64,000 nt of DNA from Nostoc sp. UHCC 0926 (GCF_028623165.1 NZ_CP117772.1:682001-746000); one strand, 5' to 3'; shown: positions 16,796 through 26,490, numbered from the stretch's first letter. Translations and numbers: made by a program. Notes: generated by a model from the sequence alone, not told the origin.

Positions 16796-19420
16796 CTACA
16801 ACCAATTACCAACTATAACGTAGGGTGCCCAGTACATCGGACGCTTATATTCAGGAATTTCAAGTAATTTTAATTGAGCAAAGCGTAAAGCTTCTGCCGT
16901 AGTTTTACCAGTCACTAAATGGCGATAAAATTCCTCAATAAATAAAGCTGTAGACTTATCGCCAATTTGCCATAGGGAGGCTAAAGTACTCCGCGCACCA
17001 GCACGCAGGGCAACTCCTGCTAATCCCAAGGCAGCTCGGTTATCTCCTGCTGCTGTTTCGCAAGCACTCAAAACAAGTAATTGAACTGGCTCTGTGCGTT
17101 TTTGCTCTCTACTTTTGAGCAAGCTATCTAATTCACTCACATTGATACGTCCATCATCTGCTAGGATAAAAGTGTCTTTTGCTTTAGAACTAAACTGCCC
17201 GTGAGTTGCCAAGTGAACAATTTTAAAAGCTTGAGCGTTGATGGTTTTTGCTAAAGTGGTACTGGTAAAATTTTTATCCAATAATGTAGTTGTCGATACC
17301 CCTGATTCCTGAATGAATTTCAGTTCATCCAAAACGTTGGGAAGCGCTGCAAACTTTTCATTTTTGGGTGGTTGCGATAGTCCTCCAGCCAGGACATTTA
17401 ATTTTTTCTGTCCTAGAGGTTTGGGAGTAAATAGTTGCAGTCCTGGGCTAATAACTACAGAGTATTTTTGGACTAAATACTCTCTGCCATCATATAATGC
17501 AGACATCGGGATATTTCTCAATAACCCATCTGGAATAAAGACTAGAGTATTAACTTTACTATTTTTAAGGTCTGTTTCAACTGGTTTAATTAACCAGTTA
17601 TAAAGCTGTTGAGAAACTGCTTTAAATTTATGACTAGCATCGGGTTGGACTATTGTCTCTCGGATTTTTGTAATAACTTGCTCTACTTGCTGACGGTTGA
17701 CTTGAGAAGTTTTATGAATCAACGGTTGCTTGGGAAGTTTGATAATAATTTCTAAATAGTTATCTAGGATAATCGGGTAGAAAATAGCAGTATTCGGGTT
17801 GTCGCGGTCTACTACTTTGTCCAATACCACAAATTGGTTGCTCAAGCAAGCTTCTCGAAAAAAATTGTCGAGTTCTGCAACTTGCAAGGCTTCTATTCGC
17901 TGACGTGCTTTATCTAAATTTGGTTTTCCTTGTCCTTTCTCTTGTAAAATCAACTCTACAGACTGCCGATAAAGAGGTTCTATGCGATCGCGGAAATTCA
18001 ACTGCACGTCTCGATTAACTCCAACTAAATCACTGCGAAGAGACTGAAGAGTTGTTACAGCAGCATCATAAGCAGATATGGCTGCTGGCATATTTCCCTG
18101 TGCTTTGAGTAAGCGTCCTAACTGCCACTCAAGGCGATAAGCTATATCTGAGGCATCAATTTTTTCAGCCATAAATAAGGCTTGCTGCGTCAAATTCTGT
18201 GCTTCTAGCAATTGTTGGTTCTGCTCGTAAACTTCTCCCAAGCTGCCCAGTGCATAGGATTCGGCACGTTCATCGCCGATTATTTTGGCTTGCTGAACGC
18301 TACTTGCCAGAATCTCTGCAATGTCTTTTTTGTTACCAATTGGGGTTAGAGTCTGAGCAAAATTGATCCGTGCATAAATACCAGCTTGATTGGTAGGCAG
18401 CTTGGGGACTTGAGATTGGATTGTGGGTATTAATGACTTTGCTTCAGTGATACGTTCGTTTTCGACAAGCAAACTCAGTTGATTAATCAGGGCTTGAACT
18501 TTGGCCAGAGGGTTTTGTGCAATTTTGGCAGCATTTTGATAATGAGCGATCGCATTTTTAATATCACTTAACGACCTAGCAGTATTCCCGAGACTAAATT
18601 CCGTCAAACTAATTTCTAGAGGCAGTTGCAGACGTTGAGCGATTTCTAAGCTTTGTTGTAAGTTTGTCTGGGATGACTCTAGTTCGCCTAATTGTTGTAA
18701 GACATTGCCAAGCGATCGCAAAGCTGTTACTTTTACAGGTGAGTCAGGTTGGGAAATTAATTGTTGGGATACCTCATTCAATATATCTAAGCTACGGCCG
18801 TAAAAACCAGCAACTCGTAGGGCTTGTGCTTGGTTAATCCGGCTGCGCGTTACTCCAGCATTGTCGCCTAATTTCTTCCAGATTTGCTCTGCTTGTTGTG
18901 ATGTTTTTACAGATGCATCAGTTTGTCCGTCTGCTAATTGCAATTCGCCCTGAATATTTAGAGTTTGTGCCAAAATTTCTAACAATTCAGATTTTGGATT
19001 ATTGACATTTAACTTTTGATTTATCTCATCCCAGCCAAGCAAATTTAAGCTATTGTCAATAGTTGCATAAGCTTCTTTCCACGAACCGAGTTGCTGGTAT
19101 ACAAGACAGAGGTTAGTCAGCGCTGCGGCTTGTGCAAGGTTATTGCTTTCTCGTTGATAGCTACGCACAGCTTGTTGTAGAATAGTTAATGCTTCAGTAA
19201 AGCGTCCAGCTTGATAAAGTGCTTCTCCTTGCTCAAGAAGTGGCTGTGGTGTTGTGGCTGGGGGTTTATTGGTTTTGCTGTGAAAACCGTCTGGTGAATT
19301 TGTCTGGAGTTGTTTAGCAAATGTGCTAGGGATAATAATCAGGAAAACAGCAAGGGTAAATAGGACTACGGGAGTTACCGCAAATCTAATTACTCGCTTT
19401 GGCAGCTGAAGTTTTGCCAT
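16796..19420 (-). CDS. TPR-CHAT domain protein (caspase-like protease), exported
   Basis: An 874-residue protein. Residues 10-35 form a signal or membrane anchor. Residues about 60-470 are tetratricopeptide repeats (GEALYQAGRFTEALTILQQA, ALTNLCLVYQQLGSWKEAYA). The C-terminal CHAT domain has the predicted caspase-type dyad: His740 in HLATHGQF and Cys787 in LVLSACETAAG. The family is related to separase and TPR-CHAT (Craspase) proteases. The gene overlaps the 3' end of the haemagglutinin gene by 35 bases, so the two are probably translationally coupled. I infer that it may process or quality-control the exoprotein, but the sequence does not show this. Confidence 0.88.
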   Translation of the reverse strand: MAKLQLPKRVIRFAVTPVVLFTLAVFLIIIPSTFAKQLQTNSPDGFHSKTNKPPATTPQPLLEQGEALYQAGRFTEALTILQQAVRSYQRESNNLAQAAALTNLCLVYQQLGSWKEAYATIDNSLNLLGWDEINQKLNVNNPKSELLEILAQTLNIQGELQLADGQTDASVKTSQQAEQIWKKLGDNAGVTRSRINQAQALRVAGFYGRSLDILNEVSQQLISQPDSPVKVTALRSLGNVLQQLGELESSQTNLQQSLEIAQRLQLPLEISLTEFSLGNTARSLSDIKNAIAHYQNAAKIAQNPLAKVQALINQLSLLVENERITEAKSLIPTIQSQVPKLPTNQAGIYARINFAQTLTPIGNKKDIAEILASSVQQAKIIGDERAESYALGSLGEVYEQNQQLLEAQNLTQQALFMAEKIDASDIAYRLEWQLGRLLKAQGNMPAAISAYDAAVTTLQSLRSDLVGVNRDVQLNFRDRIEPLYRQSVELILQEKGQGKPNLDKARQRIEALQVAELDNFFREACLSNQFVVLDKVVDRDNPNTAIFYPIILDNYLEIIIKLPKQPLIHKTSQVNRQQVEQVITKIRETIVQPDASHKFKAVSQQLYNWLIKPVETDLKNSKVNTLVFIPDGLLRNIPMSALYDGREYLVQKYSVVISPGLQLFTPKPLGQKKLNVLAGGLSQPPKNEKFAALPNVLDELKFIQESGVSTTTLLDKNFTSTTLAKTINAQAFKIVHLATHGQFSSKAKDTFILADDGRINVSELDSLLKSREQKRTEPVQLLVLSACETAAGDNRAALGLAGVALRAGARSTLASLWQIGDKSTALFIEEFYRHLVTGKTTAEALRFAQLKLLEIPEYKRPMYWAPYVIVGNWL

Positions 19421-22400
19421 ATTTCACACCTCCCTGAGATACAGGACAGGAAGCAGGTGTTTGCCAAGGGCTGTGGGGGTTGAGTTGAGGAACTTGTGCT
19501 ACTAATTTTATGTTTCCATTGCGATCGATTACCCAGCCAGAAGCTTCCACAATTGGAATTGTAGCAGCAATGGGAGTAGTTGAAACTGCTGTTGGTTGTG
19601 GCTGAGTTGTTGTGTTTGCCAAGTTTTCTGCGTTTGGTCTTAATCTTACCCACGCAGACACAGTACTTGAATCTTGTAATGGTTCAGTGGGACTCATGGG
19701 TAGTCCGCCGCGTCCCGTTGCCACAAATGTATTTTGGAATTGCCGAGTTCCAGGTGTGCAAGCATTGGAAATTTGCCTAGAAGCATCAACTAAATTAACT
19801 GGGAGTTCGACTAAGGCGTTACTAGGGTCTACATCAGGTTGAGTAATTTCTATATTGCCACTTAAATCAGGCGTTGCGCCTTTGGCGGTAATATCACTTG
19901 TGTTTGGCGAAGGCTCTTTTCTAGATTGGATGCCAAAGATGCCTGCAATATTTTTGATGGTGACATTCCCGCCACGGAAGTTAGTGGAATCTGCTCTAAT
20001 GTCGCTATTTTCATTGGGAACGGCAACGATGAAGCCATTTTTGGAATCAATTGTGATGTTACCACCAGTGATATCATTACCACTCGCGTTAGTGGTTATG
20101 CTGCTACCTCGACGTAATAATAGTAGAGGCGAGTTGAGAAAGATATTTCCACCTCCTCCGGTAGTATTAGCATTAATTGTAGCTGCGCCATCCAGCAGGA
20201 TAGAGTTAGCATCAACTGTTAAGTTGCCAGCTTTCCCAGAATTTGTGCTGCTGACTGTAACTTGTGCCCCATCCCGTGCTACTAATTTTCCTGTCCTCAA
20301 AGTTAAGTCGCCGCCATTGCCAGCGCCTGTAGTGTCAGCGGATATAATTGAGCCATCGCCAGTGAGGGTAATAGATTTAGGGGCAGTTATTGTTAAGCTT
20401 CCACCTTGACCGCTACTACTTGTAGATGCTGATATTTGCGCGCCATCTTCTAAATTAACCATCAAGTTCTGTACATCCTTATTAGACTGTAGCCTCAATT
20501 CCCCAGCTGATAACTTTCCGCGAGTCTCAGCAAACAAACCACTATTTTTGCCGGAGAGATTTACTCGGTCAGCAGTCACTGTAATAATGCCAGCTTTGCC
20601 TTCGCTAGCAGTTTCAGTCGCTGTAGCGGAGACTCTGCCTCCGCTTTCAAGGGAGAGAGTTTTTGTTGTCAAATTCACATCTCCTGCTGTACCAAATCCA
20701 GAGGTGCTGGAACTAAGTTGAGCATTTTGATTCAGGGAGAGGGAGTCAGTAATAATATCAATGCTGCCTCCATTTCCTCTGGCTCCCTGTTGTACCTCGC
20801 TGAACACACCACTCCCGGTGCTAAACAAGACTCCATCGGGGGCGGTAATTTTTACATTACCAGCATTTCCTTGGCTCAAGGTACTAGAACGCACAGCAGT
20901 GCCATTGATGGCAGAGAAGAAACCCGTGGTAATATCAATAGTGCCACCATTTCCCACTGCCCCATTATCCACTGTCGTCAGAATTTTACTGTTATCAGCT
21001 AGGAAGCGAGAGTTAGCAGTTATTTTAGTTTGCCCAGCATTCCCTTCACCTATTATAGTTGTGCTCTCAATTGTGCTATCTAGTAGTGAGATTACATCAG
21101 CATCTAGGGTGATGTTTCCAGAGTCACCTCCACCAATGGTTCTGCTGTTGAGTGTGCTATTATTTGCAATTTTAATTGAGTCAACAGCATCAATCGTTAG
21201 TGGTCCACCCCCCTTATCGCTGTCACCACTACGGAGCCTGGAGTTATCAACCAAAACCGAGTTAGCAGTTATGGTAATTGGTCCACCTCCATCACCTGAG
21301 CCACGACTGTCGATAAAGCTATCGTTGGTAATTGAGACAGAATCAGTAGCGGTGATGCTGAGTGCTCCGCCTTGACCTCCTTTGCCATAGCTGCTAACTC
21401 CTCCATCATTAATTTCTACAGAGCCATTAGTTGCAGCGATCGCTACTCTCCCATTACCTTGATTATTGCCCCTGCTGCTAACACGACTCCCATTCTTCAT
21501 CGCAATTGACTCAGCAGTTAATGTGACTGCTCCAACTTTATTTACATAATAAAAATCTGCGTTCATGATATTGCTACTGTCAAGTTCAATCTTTGTACCA
21601 CCAGTTACCGTGATTGAACCAATTGAACGAACATTACTTTGTTTGTAATTAGATCCGTAGATGGCACTATTCCTAAGTACGATTGGGCTACCAGTCACTT
21701 TGATTGGAGCAACATTGCCTTGACCAAAAGTTTCACCAGTGACATCGCTAGTTTCCAGATCCAAGCGCGAGCTAGCATTCAAGCTAATTGGACCAACATT
21801 GGCTGTACCGTAAGTTACGCCGTTTATTCGACTGTTGTTTATAAAAATAGAGTCCCCGCTTATAGTAATTGCGCCACCGCTAGCCTCCTCAGAAGTACTA
21901 TTAGTAGAACTACTGCTCCTGATATTGGCGACTTTTTCTGGTCCCTCTACTTGTTTTCTTAACTGCTCAACAGTGGCAGTACCTGTTATTGAGATGTCAC
22001 GATTGCTATTAAGGGTGATATTACCTCCCAAAATGCCATCAGAAAAAATAGAAGCGTCTGAACCGAGAGTAATATTACCGTTAGCTTTTAGGCTAACATC
22101 GCCACCATTGCCAACATTTTCCTTATAGTATCCTGCGGATGCATTAACTTGAGCAATTTGAATATCTCCTTGGGCAGTCAAAGAGATATTTCCTGCACGA
22201 CGATTGGCATCTGAATTATTCCGAATTTGAGATATGATACTTCCCCTAGTCGTATCAATCGCTCCTGCATTACTAGTGAGGGTGATGTTTCCACCATTGC
22301 CAGTACCAAACGCAGCAGTGTTGATGCTACCTGTGGTAATATTGCCGAAGGCAGAGAGGGCGATTGCTCCCCCTTGTCCGGCATTTCCAGAATCAGAACT

Positions 22401-23912
22401 GGAGTTTGAGTTTAACCCAGATGTGGAAATGCTGCTATTAGTTGCATTAAGGGCGATCGCACCTCCATTTCCTGCACTACCAGATGTAGAGTATGAGTCA
22501 GAGTCCAAATTGCCAGTGAAAATATTGCCGTTGGTAGCTTTTAGGCTAATTTCACCGCCATTGTTCGTGCCATTTGTAGTGTTTAGGCTTTGTACATTAG
22601 TAGTAATTGCTCTAGCACTGTTAATATCAATTCCGCCTCCATTAGTTGTAATTCTTTTAGTACTCACATCTCCAGATACTGTTGTTAAGCTAACTATCCC
22701 CCCAGCCCCATTAAAGCGCTGTAAGGAAACTTCTCCACCTAAAGTAATTCCCTCTGGCACAGTTCCACTACTAAACGCAGGTACTAAACCAGAATTGACA
22801 CCCCCATAAGCTAAATTACTTTGCCCAGAACGCATAATTAACGCCGTACTGTTGTTTAAAGTTGCAGTATCTTGTCCAGCAGGTAAAACACTAGTATCCG
22901 GTCTAGTAATATTTATATCACCCGCAAAGCGAATATTACCTTTGCTTTCGACTAACAACGATGCACCTGTATAGTTAGCTGCAATATCCACATTGCCATT
23001 GCTACTGATAATTGGGTCATATTTACTTACAAAGTTTGCTAATCCCCCCGATACACTCTTGAGCGAAAAATTCCCACCATTGGCAAAACGAGCATCGCCA
23101 GAAATTATCCCATCACTGATTAAGTTAAGATTGCCCCCACTGACAAATGGTGTTTGCGTTGGGTGATTCAGTGCTAAAATATCAATTCCTTGATTTCCCT
23201 GAATCGTGAAATTACCAACAGCAGTAGCTAAAAACGGAGTCATCACACTGTCCCGTATTTTCACAGTATCCTGTGCTTGCAGTGTTAAGTCTCTTCCTGC
23301 TTTTAGCTGTCCCTGCAAATCAAGCTTGTCAGCTACTAGTGTCAGGTTTTCCTGGGGTGCTAAATTTCCGGTGTTGGTAATAGTCGCCCCTGGCTGACTT
23401 GTTCCATACTGCAACCCTGGTGTAATATTTACCGTCAGCAATGGCGGTGCTTGGGGATTAGTAGCACTGAAGGTACTGCCATCAGGAAACTTGAAACTGC
23501 TTGCCGTTGTTGCAGAAAACGAGCCACCAATATCTAATCGGGCATTTGGTCCAAAAACAATACCATTGGGATTGAGCAGGAATAAGTTTGCTGTGCCGTT
23601 AGCGCGAATTAAGCCATCAATATTAGAAATTGACTTACCCGTTACTCGTGTCAGGATATTCTGAATATTGAGTGCATTATTGAACAAAGCTGTCTGTCCA
23701 GTGGTAACAGAAAACTCGCTAAAGCTGTGGAATAAATTGCTTCCAGCAGTGGTTCCACCTTCGATTTTTATAGTATTGCCAATCTTTTTAACATTAGAAT
23801 TAATCGGTAGAGTACTATCTGGAGTGATTTGAGCGATCGCATAATTACCACTGCAAATTACTCCACTAGTAATGGCAATGTTCAACCATTGGAACAAGTT
23901 TAATTTTATCAT
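19386..23912 (-). CDS. Filamentous haemagglutinin-type exoprotein, two-partner secretion (TpsA)
   Basis: About 1510 residues. The frame is open from 23924, but the Met at 23912 (MIKLNLFQWLNIAITSGVIC) gives a good signal peptide. The N-terminal TPS secretion domain (about residues 30-180) has LFHSFSEFSV, NILTRVTGKSISNIDG and LFLLNPNGIVFGPNARLDIG. The rest is a long beta-helix of G/N/S-rich repeats (NAGNVKITAPDG, GNGGSIDIITDS, GNAGQTKITANS). A conserved C-terminal tail follows (EASGWVIDRNGNIKLVAQVP) with CTPGTRQF. It would be moved across the outer membrane by a FhaC/ShlB-type partner, which is absent from this window. A truncated paralogue lies just upstream. Confidence 0.92.
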   Translation of the reverse strand: MIKLNLFQWLNIAITSGVICSGNYAIAQITPDSTLPINSNVKKIGNTIKIEGGTTAGSNLFHSFSEFSVTTGQTALFNNALNIQNILTRVTGKSISNIDGLIRANGTANLFLLNPNGIVFGPNARLDIGGSFSATTASSFKFPDGSTFSATNPQAPPLLTVNITPGLQYGTSQPGATITNTGNLAPQENLTLVADKLDLQGQLKAGRDLTLQAQDTVKIRDSVMTPFLATAVGNFTIQGNQGIDILALNHPTQTPFVSGGNLNLISDGIISGDARFANGGNFSLKSVSGGLANFVSKYDPIISSNGNVDIAANYTGASLLVESKGNIRFAGDINITRPDTSVLPAGQDTATLNNSTALIMRSGQSNLAYGGVNSGLVPAFSSGTVPEGITLGGEVSLQRFNGAGGIVSLTTVSGDVSTKRITTNGGGIDINSARAITTNVQSLNTTNGTNNGGEISLKATNGNIFTGNLDSDSYSTSGSAGNGGAIALNATNSSISTSGLNSNSSSDSGNAGQGGAIALSAFGNITTGSINTAAFGTGNGGNITLTSNAGAIDTTRGSIISQIRNNSDANRRAGNISLTAQGDIQIAQVNASAGYYKENVGNGGDVSLKANGNITLGSDASIFSDGILGGNITLNSNRDISITGTATVEQLRKQVEGPEKVANIRSSSSTNSTSEEASGGAITISGDSIFINNSRINGVTYGTANVGPISLNASSRLDLETSDVTGETFGQGNVAPIKVTGSPIVLRNSAIYGSNYKQSNVRSIGSITVTGGTKIELDSSNIMNADFYYVNKVGAVTLTAESIAMKNGSRVSSRGNNQGNGRVAIAATNGSVEINDGGVSSYGKGGQGGALSITATDSVSITNDSFIDSRGSGDGGGPITITANSVLVDNSRLRSGDSDKGGGPLTIDAVDSIKIANNSTLNSRTIGGGDSGNITLDADVISLLDSTIESTTIIGEGNAGQTKITANSRFLADNSKILTTVDNGAVGNGGTIDITTGFFSAINGTAVRSSTLSQGNAGNVKITAPDGVLFSTGSGVFSEVQQGARGNGGSIDIITDSLSLNQNAQLSSSTSGFGTAGDVNLTTKTLSLESGGRVSATATETASEGKAGIITVTADRVNLSGKNSGLFAETRGKLSAGELRLQSNKDVQNLMVNLEDGAQISASTSSSGQGGSLTITAPKSITLTGDGSIISADTTGAGNGGDLTLRTGKLVARDGAQVTVSSTNSGKAGNLTVDANSILLDGAATINANTTGGGGNIFLNSPLLLLRRGSSITTNASGNDITGGNITIDSKNGFIVAVPNENSDIRADSTNFRGGNVTIKNIAGIFGIQSRKEPSPNTSDITAKGATPDLSGNIEITQPDVDPSNALVELPVNLVDASRQISNACTPGTRQFQNTFVATGRGGLPMSPTEPLQDSSTVSAWVRLRPNAENLANTTTQPQPTAVSTTPIAATIPIVEASGWVIDRNGNIKLVAQVPQLNPHSPWQTPASCPVSQGGVKYGKTSAAKASN

Positions 23913-23916
23913 TACC

Positions 23917-24324
23917 CTAAACATGATTATTCAAACTAGCATCTTTACCAAAAATAATCCCATTAGGATTAATCAGAAACAGATTGGCTGTGCCGTTAGA
24001 TTTGATTAAACCATCAATATTAGAAATTAACTTACCTGTTACTCGTGTCAGGATGTTCTGAATGTCTAGTGCATTATTGAACAAAGCAGTACTGCCATTA
24101 GGAACAGAGAACTCCTCAAAGCTGTGGAACAGATTACCCCCTCTTGTGGTTCCACCCTCAATAATCCTGGTATTGCCCTCTAATTTCACATTGGAATTAT
24201 TTGGCAGAGTGCCATCTGGGGTGATTTGGGCAACTGAGATATTTGCATAAAAGGCGATGAACCCACTTCCAATGGCAATTCCTAGACCTTGCAACCAGTC
24301 CAAACGCGCACTTCTAAAAGACAT
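23917..24324 (-). pseudogene. Truncated TPS-domain haemagglutinin paralogue
   Basis: 135 residues: a signal peptide (GLGIAIGSGFIAFYANISVA) and the TPS domain (TPDGTLPNNSNVKLEGNTRI, LFHSFEEFSVPNGSTALFNN, NPNGIIFGKDASLN). It stops where other members read LxVGGSFSA. It is about 85% similar to the start of the neighbouring full gene, so this is the 5' end of a tandem paralogue cut off at the start of the next gene. A secreted fragment is conceivable, but a deletion derivative is more likely. The RBS-like GGAGAGT precedes its ATG, so the pair may share one promoter. Confidence 0.7.
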
Positions 24325-24580
24325 TGGACTCTCCTATAGAAAAGGAAATTTAGCTTGTCAGCCTCAATCCAGAGTGTAAGTATCAGGTTAATCAACTTAT
24401 GCATAAGAGAGGATATTAGCAAATTGGCGTTACTAAATCAAGTAAATAAACTAGATCAAACGCATCTAAAGTATAAGAATCCTTCAATAGCAAGGATTTG
24501 AGCGTTTGATATTTGAGGCTATTTTTTCAACAATATCCTTATGCAGCATGGCTTTCACAAATTACGCGCATTTGCCCTGA

Positions 24581-24862
24581 TGAATAAAATCAACTCACTG
24601 CCACCAATTAAAAATCAGAAGGCAAAGCTAAAAAACTTCTGATTCCTAACAGTGAATAAAATCAACTCACTGCTACCAATTAAGAATCAGGAGGCAAAGC
24701 TAAAAAACCTCTGATTCTCAGCCGTGAATAAAATTAACTCACTGCTACCAATTAAGAATCAGAAGGCAAAGCGAAAAACCTCTGATTCTCACCAGTGAAT
24801 AAAATCAACTCACTGCTACCAATTAAGAATCAGAAGGCAAAGCGAAAAACCTCTGATTCTCA
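24581..24862 (+). repeat. Four tandem 72-bp units each containing a hairpin
   Basis: Units start at 24581, 24653, 24725 and 24796 with TGAATAAAATCAACTCACTG. Each contains AATCAGAAGGCAAAGC and then CTTCTGATT or CCTCTGATT, forming a 9-10 bp stem. Unit 2 changes both arms (GGAGG with CCTC), keeping pairing with one bulge. The array lies 200 bp upstream of the duplicated acidic-leader genes. No protein reading is conserved. Stretch 24325-24580 has nothing else. Confidence 0.75.
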
Positions 24863-24993
24863 AAGGAAAAGAGCGTTAGTAAACAAGCTGACAAACTCTT
24901 TAACAGTTGGAAAAATCAAAGATTATTTCTCTGATTATTCACGAGAAAAATTTCCAGCAACTAAACCTTCTAAACAACAAAAATCTGTTCAAT

Positions 24994-25023
24994 GGGGAAT
25001 GACATTTTGTTATGTCATTCCCA
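24994..25023 (+). promoter_or_regulatory. Leader hairpin upstream of first acidic-leader gene
   Basis: GGGAATGACA (24995-25004) pairs with TGTCATTCCC (25013-25022) over an 8-base loop, 43 bases before the ATG. The same hairpin precedes the duplicate gene, with loop changes but conserved arms. It could be an operator or an mRNA structure; no long T-run follows. Confidence 0.5.
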
Positions 25024-25065
25024 AAATAAACTTGCAAAAAACTCAACTGAAAAAAGGAAAATATC

Positions 25066-25593
25066 ATGGCATACACTATCGAAGCAGATATAGAACAATT
25101 TACCGAGGCAGATGCTGAAAGCCTAGAATTTGCAACCGAAGACTTGGAAGGTCTTGAAACTGAGTCAATAGAGAACATCAGCTTGGAAGATGTCAATCCT
25201 GAGAGCGTAGTCGAATCACTAGAGAGTTTGATGGAGGGAGCGGAAGCAAATGGCTATGGCAATGGCTACACCCGCCCCAGTCCTAGCAGTTCTGTAAACA
25301 AGCAGTTGCTAAAAACCTTCACAATTATCGTCAAGAAATTGGTGAAGAAAATTATGAGCAACCCTAGAACTCGTGCCAAACTGCAAGCCGCCACTCGCAA
25401 AGGTCCAACTGCGGTTGCCCGACTGCTGACACCCAGCGTGGCTAAGGTGTTGCCCAGCTATTTCCGCTGGATGGCTCCCATTTACGTTCCTTCGGTGACT
25501 CGTGTCCTGTTTGGACCCCTTCGCAAACAAGCTGGGGTCAAAGCAGAGGAAGTTGAAGCATCACCTGAGTGGGACTTTGCTAGTAACTTCTAA
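25066..25593 (+). CDS. Acidic-leader/cationic-cargo protein, copy 1 (putative precursor)
   Basis: 175 residues with two contrasting halves. Residues 1-60 are strongly acidic (EADIEQFTEADAESLEF, EDLEGLETESIENISLEDVN). A GYGNGYTRPSPSSS linker follows. Residues 75-160 are strongly basic and amphipathic (QLLKTFTIIVKKLVKKIMSN, RTRAKLQAATRKGPTAVARL, VAKVLPSYFRWMAPIYV). The start ATG has AAAGGAAA as a weak RBS. There is no signal peptide and I recognise no family. The layout resembles a propeptide neutralising a membrane-active peptide. It differs from copy 2 at a few residues and has a shorter, acidic C-terminus (EVEASPEWDFASNF). The next genes encode a protease and a PrcB-like protein, which supports a precursor role; this is inference. 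Confidence 0.7.
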   Translation: MAYTIEADIEQFTEADAESLEFATEDLEGLETESIENISLEDVNPESVVESLESLMEGAEANGYGNGYTRPSPSSSVNKQLLKTFTIIVKKLVKKIMSNPRTRAKLQAATRKGPTAVARLLTPSVAKVLPSYFRWMAPIYVPSVTRVLFGPLRKQAGVKAEEVEASPEWDFASNF

Positions 25594-25642
25594 GACTTAG
25601 GACGAGTCCTAGAGACTATTAACGCTGGATCTTCTGTTCAAT

Positions 25643-25672
25643 GGGGAATGACAATTTTTTATGTCATTCCCC
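25643..25672 (+). promoter_or_regulatory. Leader hairpin upstream of second acidic-leader gene
   Basis: GGGGAATGACA (25643-25653) pairs with TGTCATTCCCC (25662-25672) over an 8-base loop, 42 bases before the ATG at 25715. It duplicates the hairpin at 24994. Confidence 0.5.
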
Positions 25673-25714
25673 AAAATAAACTTGCAAAAAACTCAACTGA
25701 AAAAGGGAAATATC

Positions 25715-26296
25715 ATGACATACACTATCGAAGCAGATATAGAACAATTTACCGAGGCAGATGCTGAAAGCCTAGAATTTGCAACCGAAGACTTGGAAGG
25801 TCTTGAAACTGAGTCAATAGAGAGCATCAGCTTGGAAGATGTCAATCCTGAGAGCGTAGTCGAATCACTAGAGAGTTTGATGGAGGGAGCGGAAGCAAAT
25901 GGCTATGGCAATGGCTACACCCGCCCCAGTCCTAGCAGTTCTGTAAACAAGCAGTTGCTAAAAACCTTCACAATTATCGTCAAGAAATTGGTGAAGAAAA
26001 TTATGAGCAACCCTAGAACTCGTGCCAAACTGCAAGCCGCCACTCGCAAAGGTCCAACTGCGGTTGCCCGACTGCTGACACCCAGCGTGGCTAAGGTGTT
26101 GCCCAGCTATTTCCGCTGGATGGCTCCCATTTACGTTACTTCGGTGACTCTTGCTCTGTTTGGACCCCTTCGCAAACAGGCTGGGGTCAAAGCAGAGGAA
26201 GTTGAAGAAGCGCCCGAATTTATTCAATTTTTGCCCTGGATATTTCGTGCTGTATCACTTGGACTGACTGCGTACAAGACGCGGAAGCGTCGTTGA
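25715..26296 (+). CDS. Acidic-leader/cationic-cargo protein, copy 2 (putative precursor)
   Basis: 193 residues from the ATG at 25715 (MTYTIEADIEQFTEADAESL); upstream in-frame sequence is untranslated leader shared with copy 1. It is nearly identical to copy 1 up to about residue 160 (differences include IENIS/IESIS and PSVTRVLFG/TSVTLALFG). It then has its own hydrophobic, basic-tipped tail: EFIQFLPWIFRAVSLGLTAY, KTRKRR. That tail could be a membrane-inserting helix. The duplication is recent, because DNA identity extends into the 5' leader. Function unknown; likely a substrate or product of the adjacent S8 protease. Confidence 0.72.
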   Translation: MTYTIEADIEQFTEADAESLEFATEDLEGLETESIESISLEDVNPESVVESLESLMEGAEANGYGNGYTRPSPSSSVNKQLLKTFTIIVKKLVKKIMSNPRTRAKLQAATRKGPTAVARLLTPSVAKVLPSYFRWMAPIYVTSVTLALFGPLRKQAGVKAEEVEEAPEFIQFLPWIFRAVSLGLTAYKTRKRR

Positions 26297-26490
26297 TAAG
26301 GAGTCAGTGCAGCTCTAATCAAGCCCTCTGCTGCTTGAGAAAGAACCAACTTTCCTTCAAGACGGGCGATGGCTGACGACAAACTGCATTGCATCTATGC
26401 CCTCCGATTTCTCTTCTGATTTAGGGAGTTTGGGGGCTGCGATCTGATTTTCCTTTCATTTCATTTCATCAATACAGGAGGCAAAACCCC

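Noticed and set aside
19580..23400. Several plus-strand open frames antisense to the haemagglutinin gene
   Set aside because: They mirror the G/N/S repeat composition of the exoprotein and show proline-leucine-rich readings without starts or ribosome-binding sites.
24581..24862. CRISPR array
   Set aside because: The full 72-bp period is conserved, so there are no spacers.
24795..25118. Open frame across the fourth 72-bp repeat and into the leader of the acidic-leader gene
   Set aside because: It spans repeat DNA and the hairpin leader, and its end overlaps the real gene in another frame. The reading is not conserved among the repeat units.
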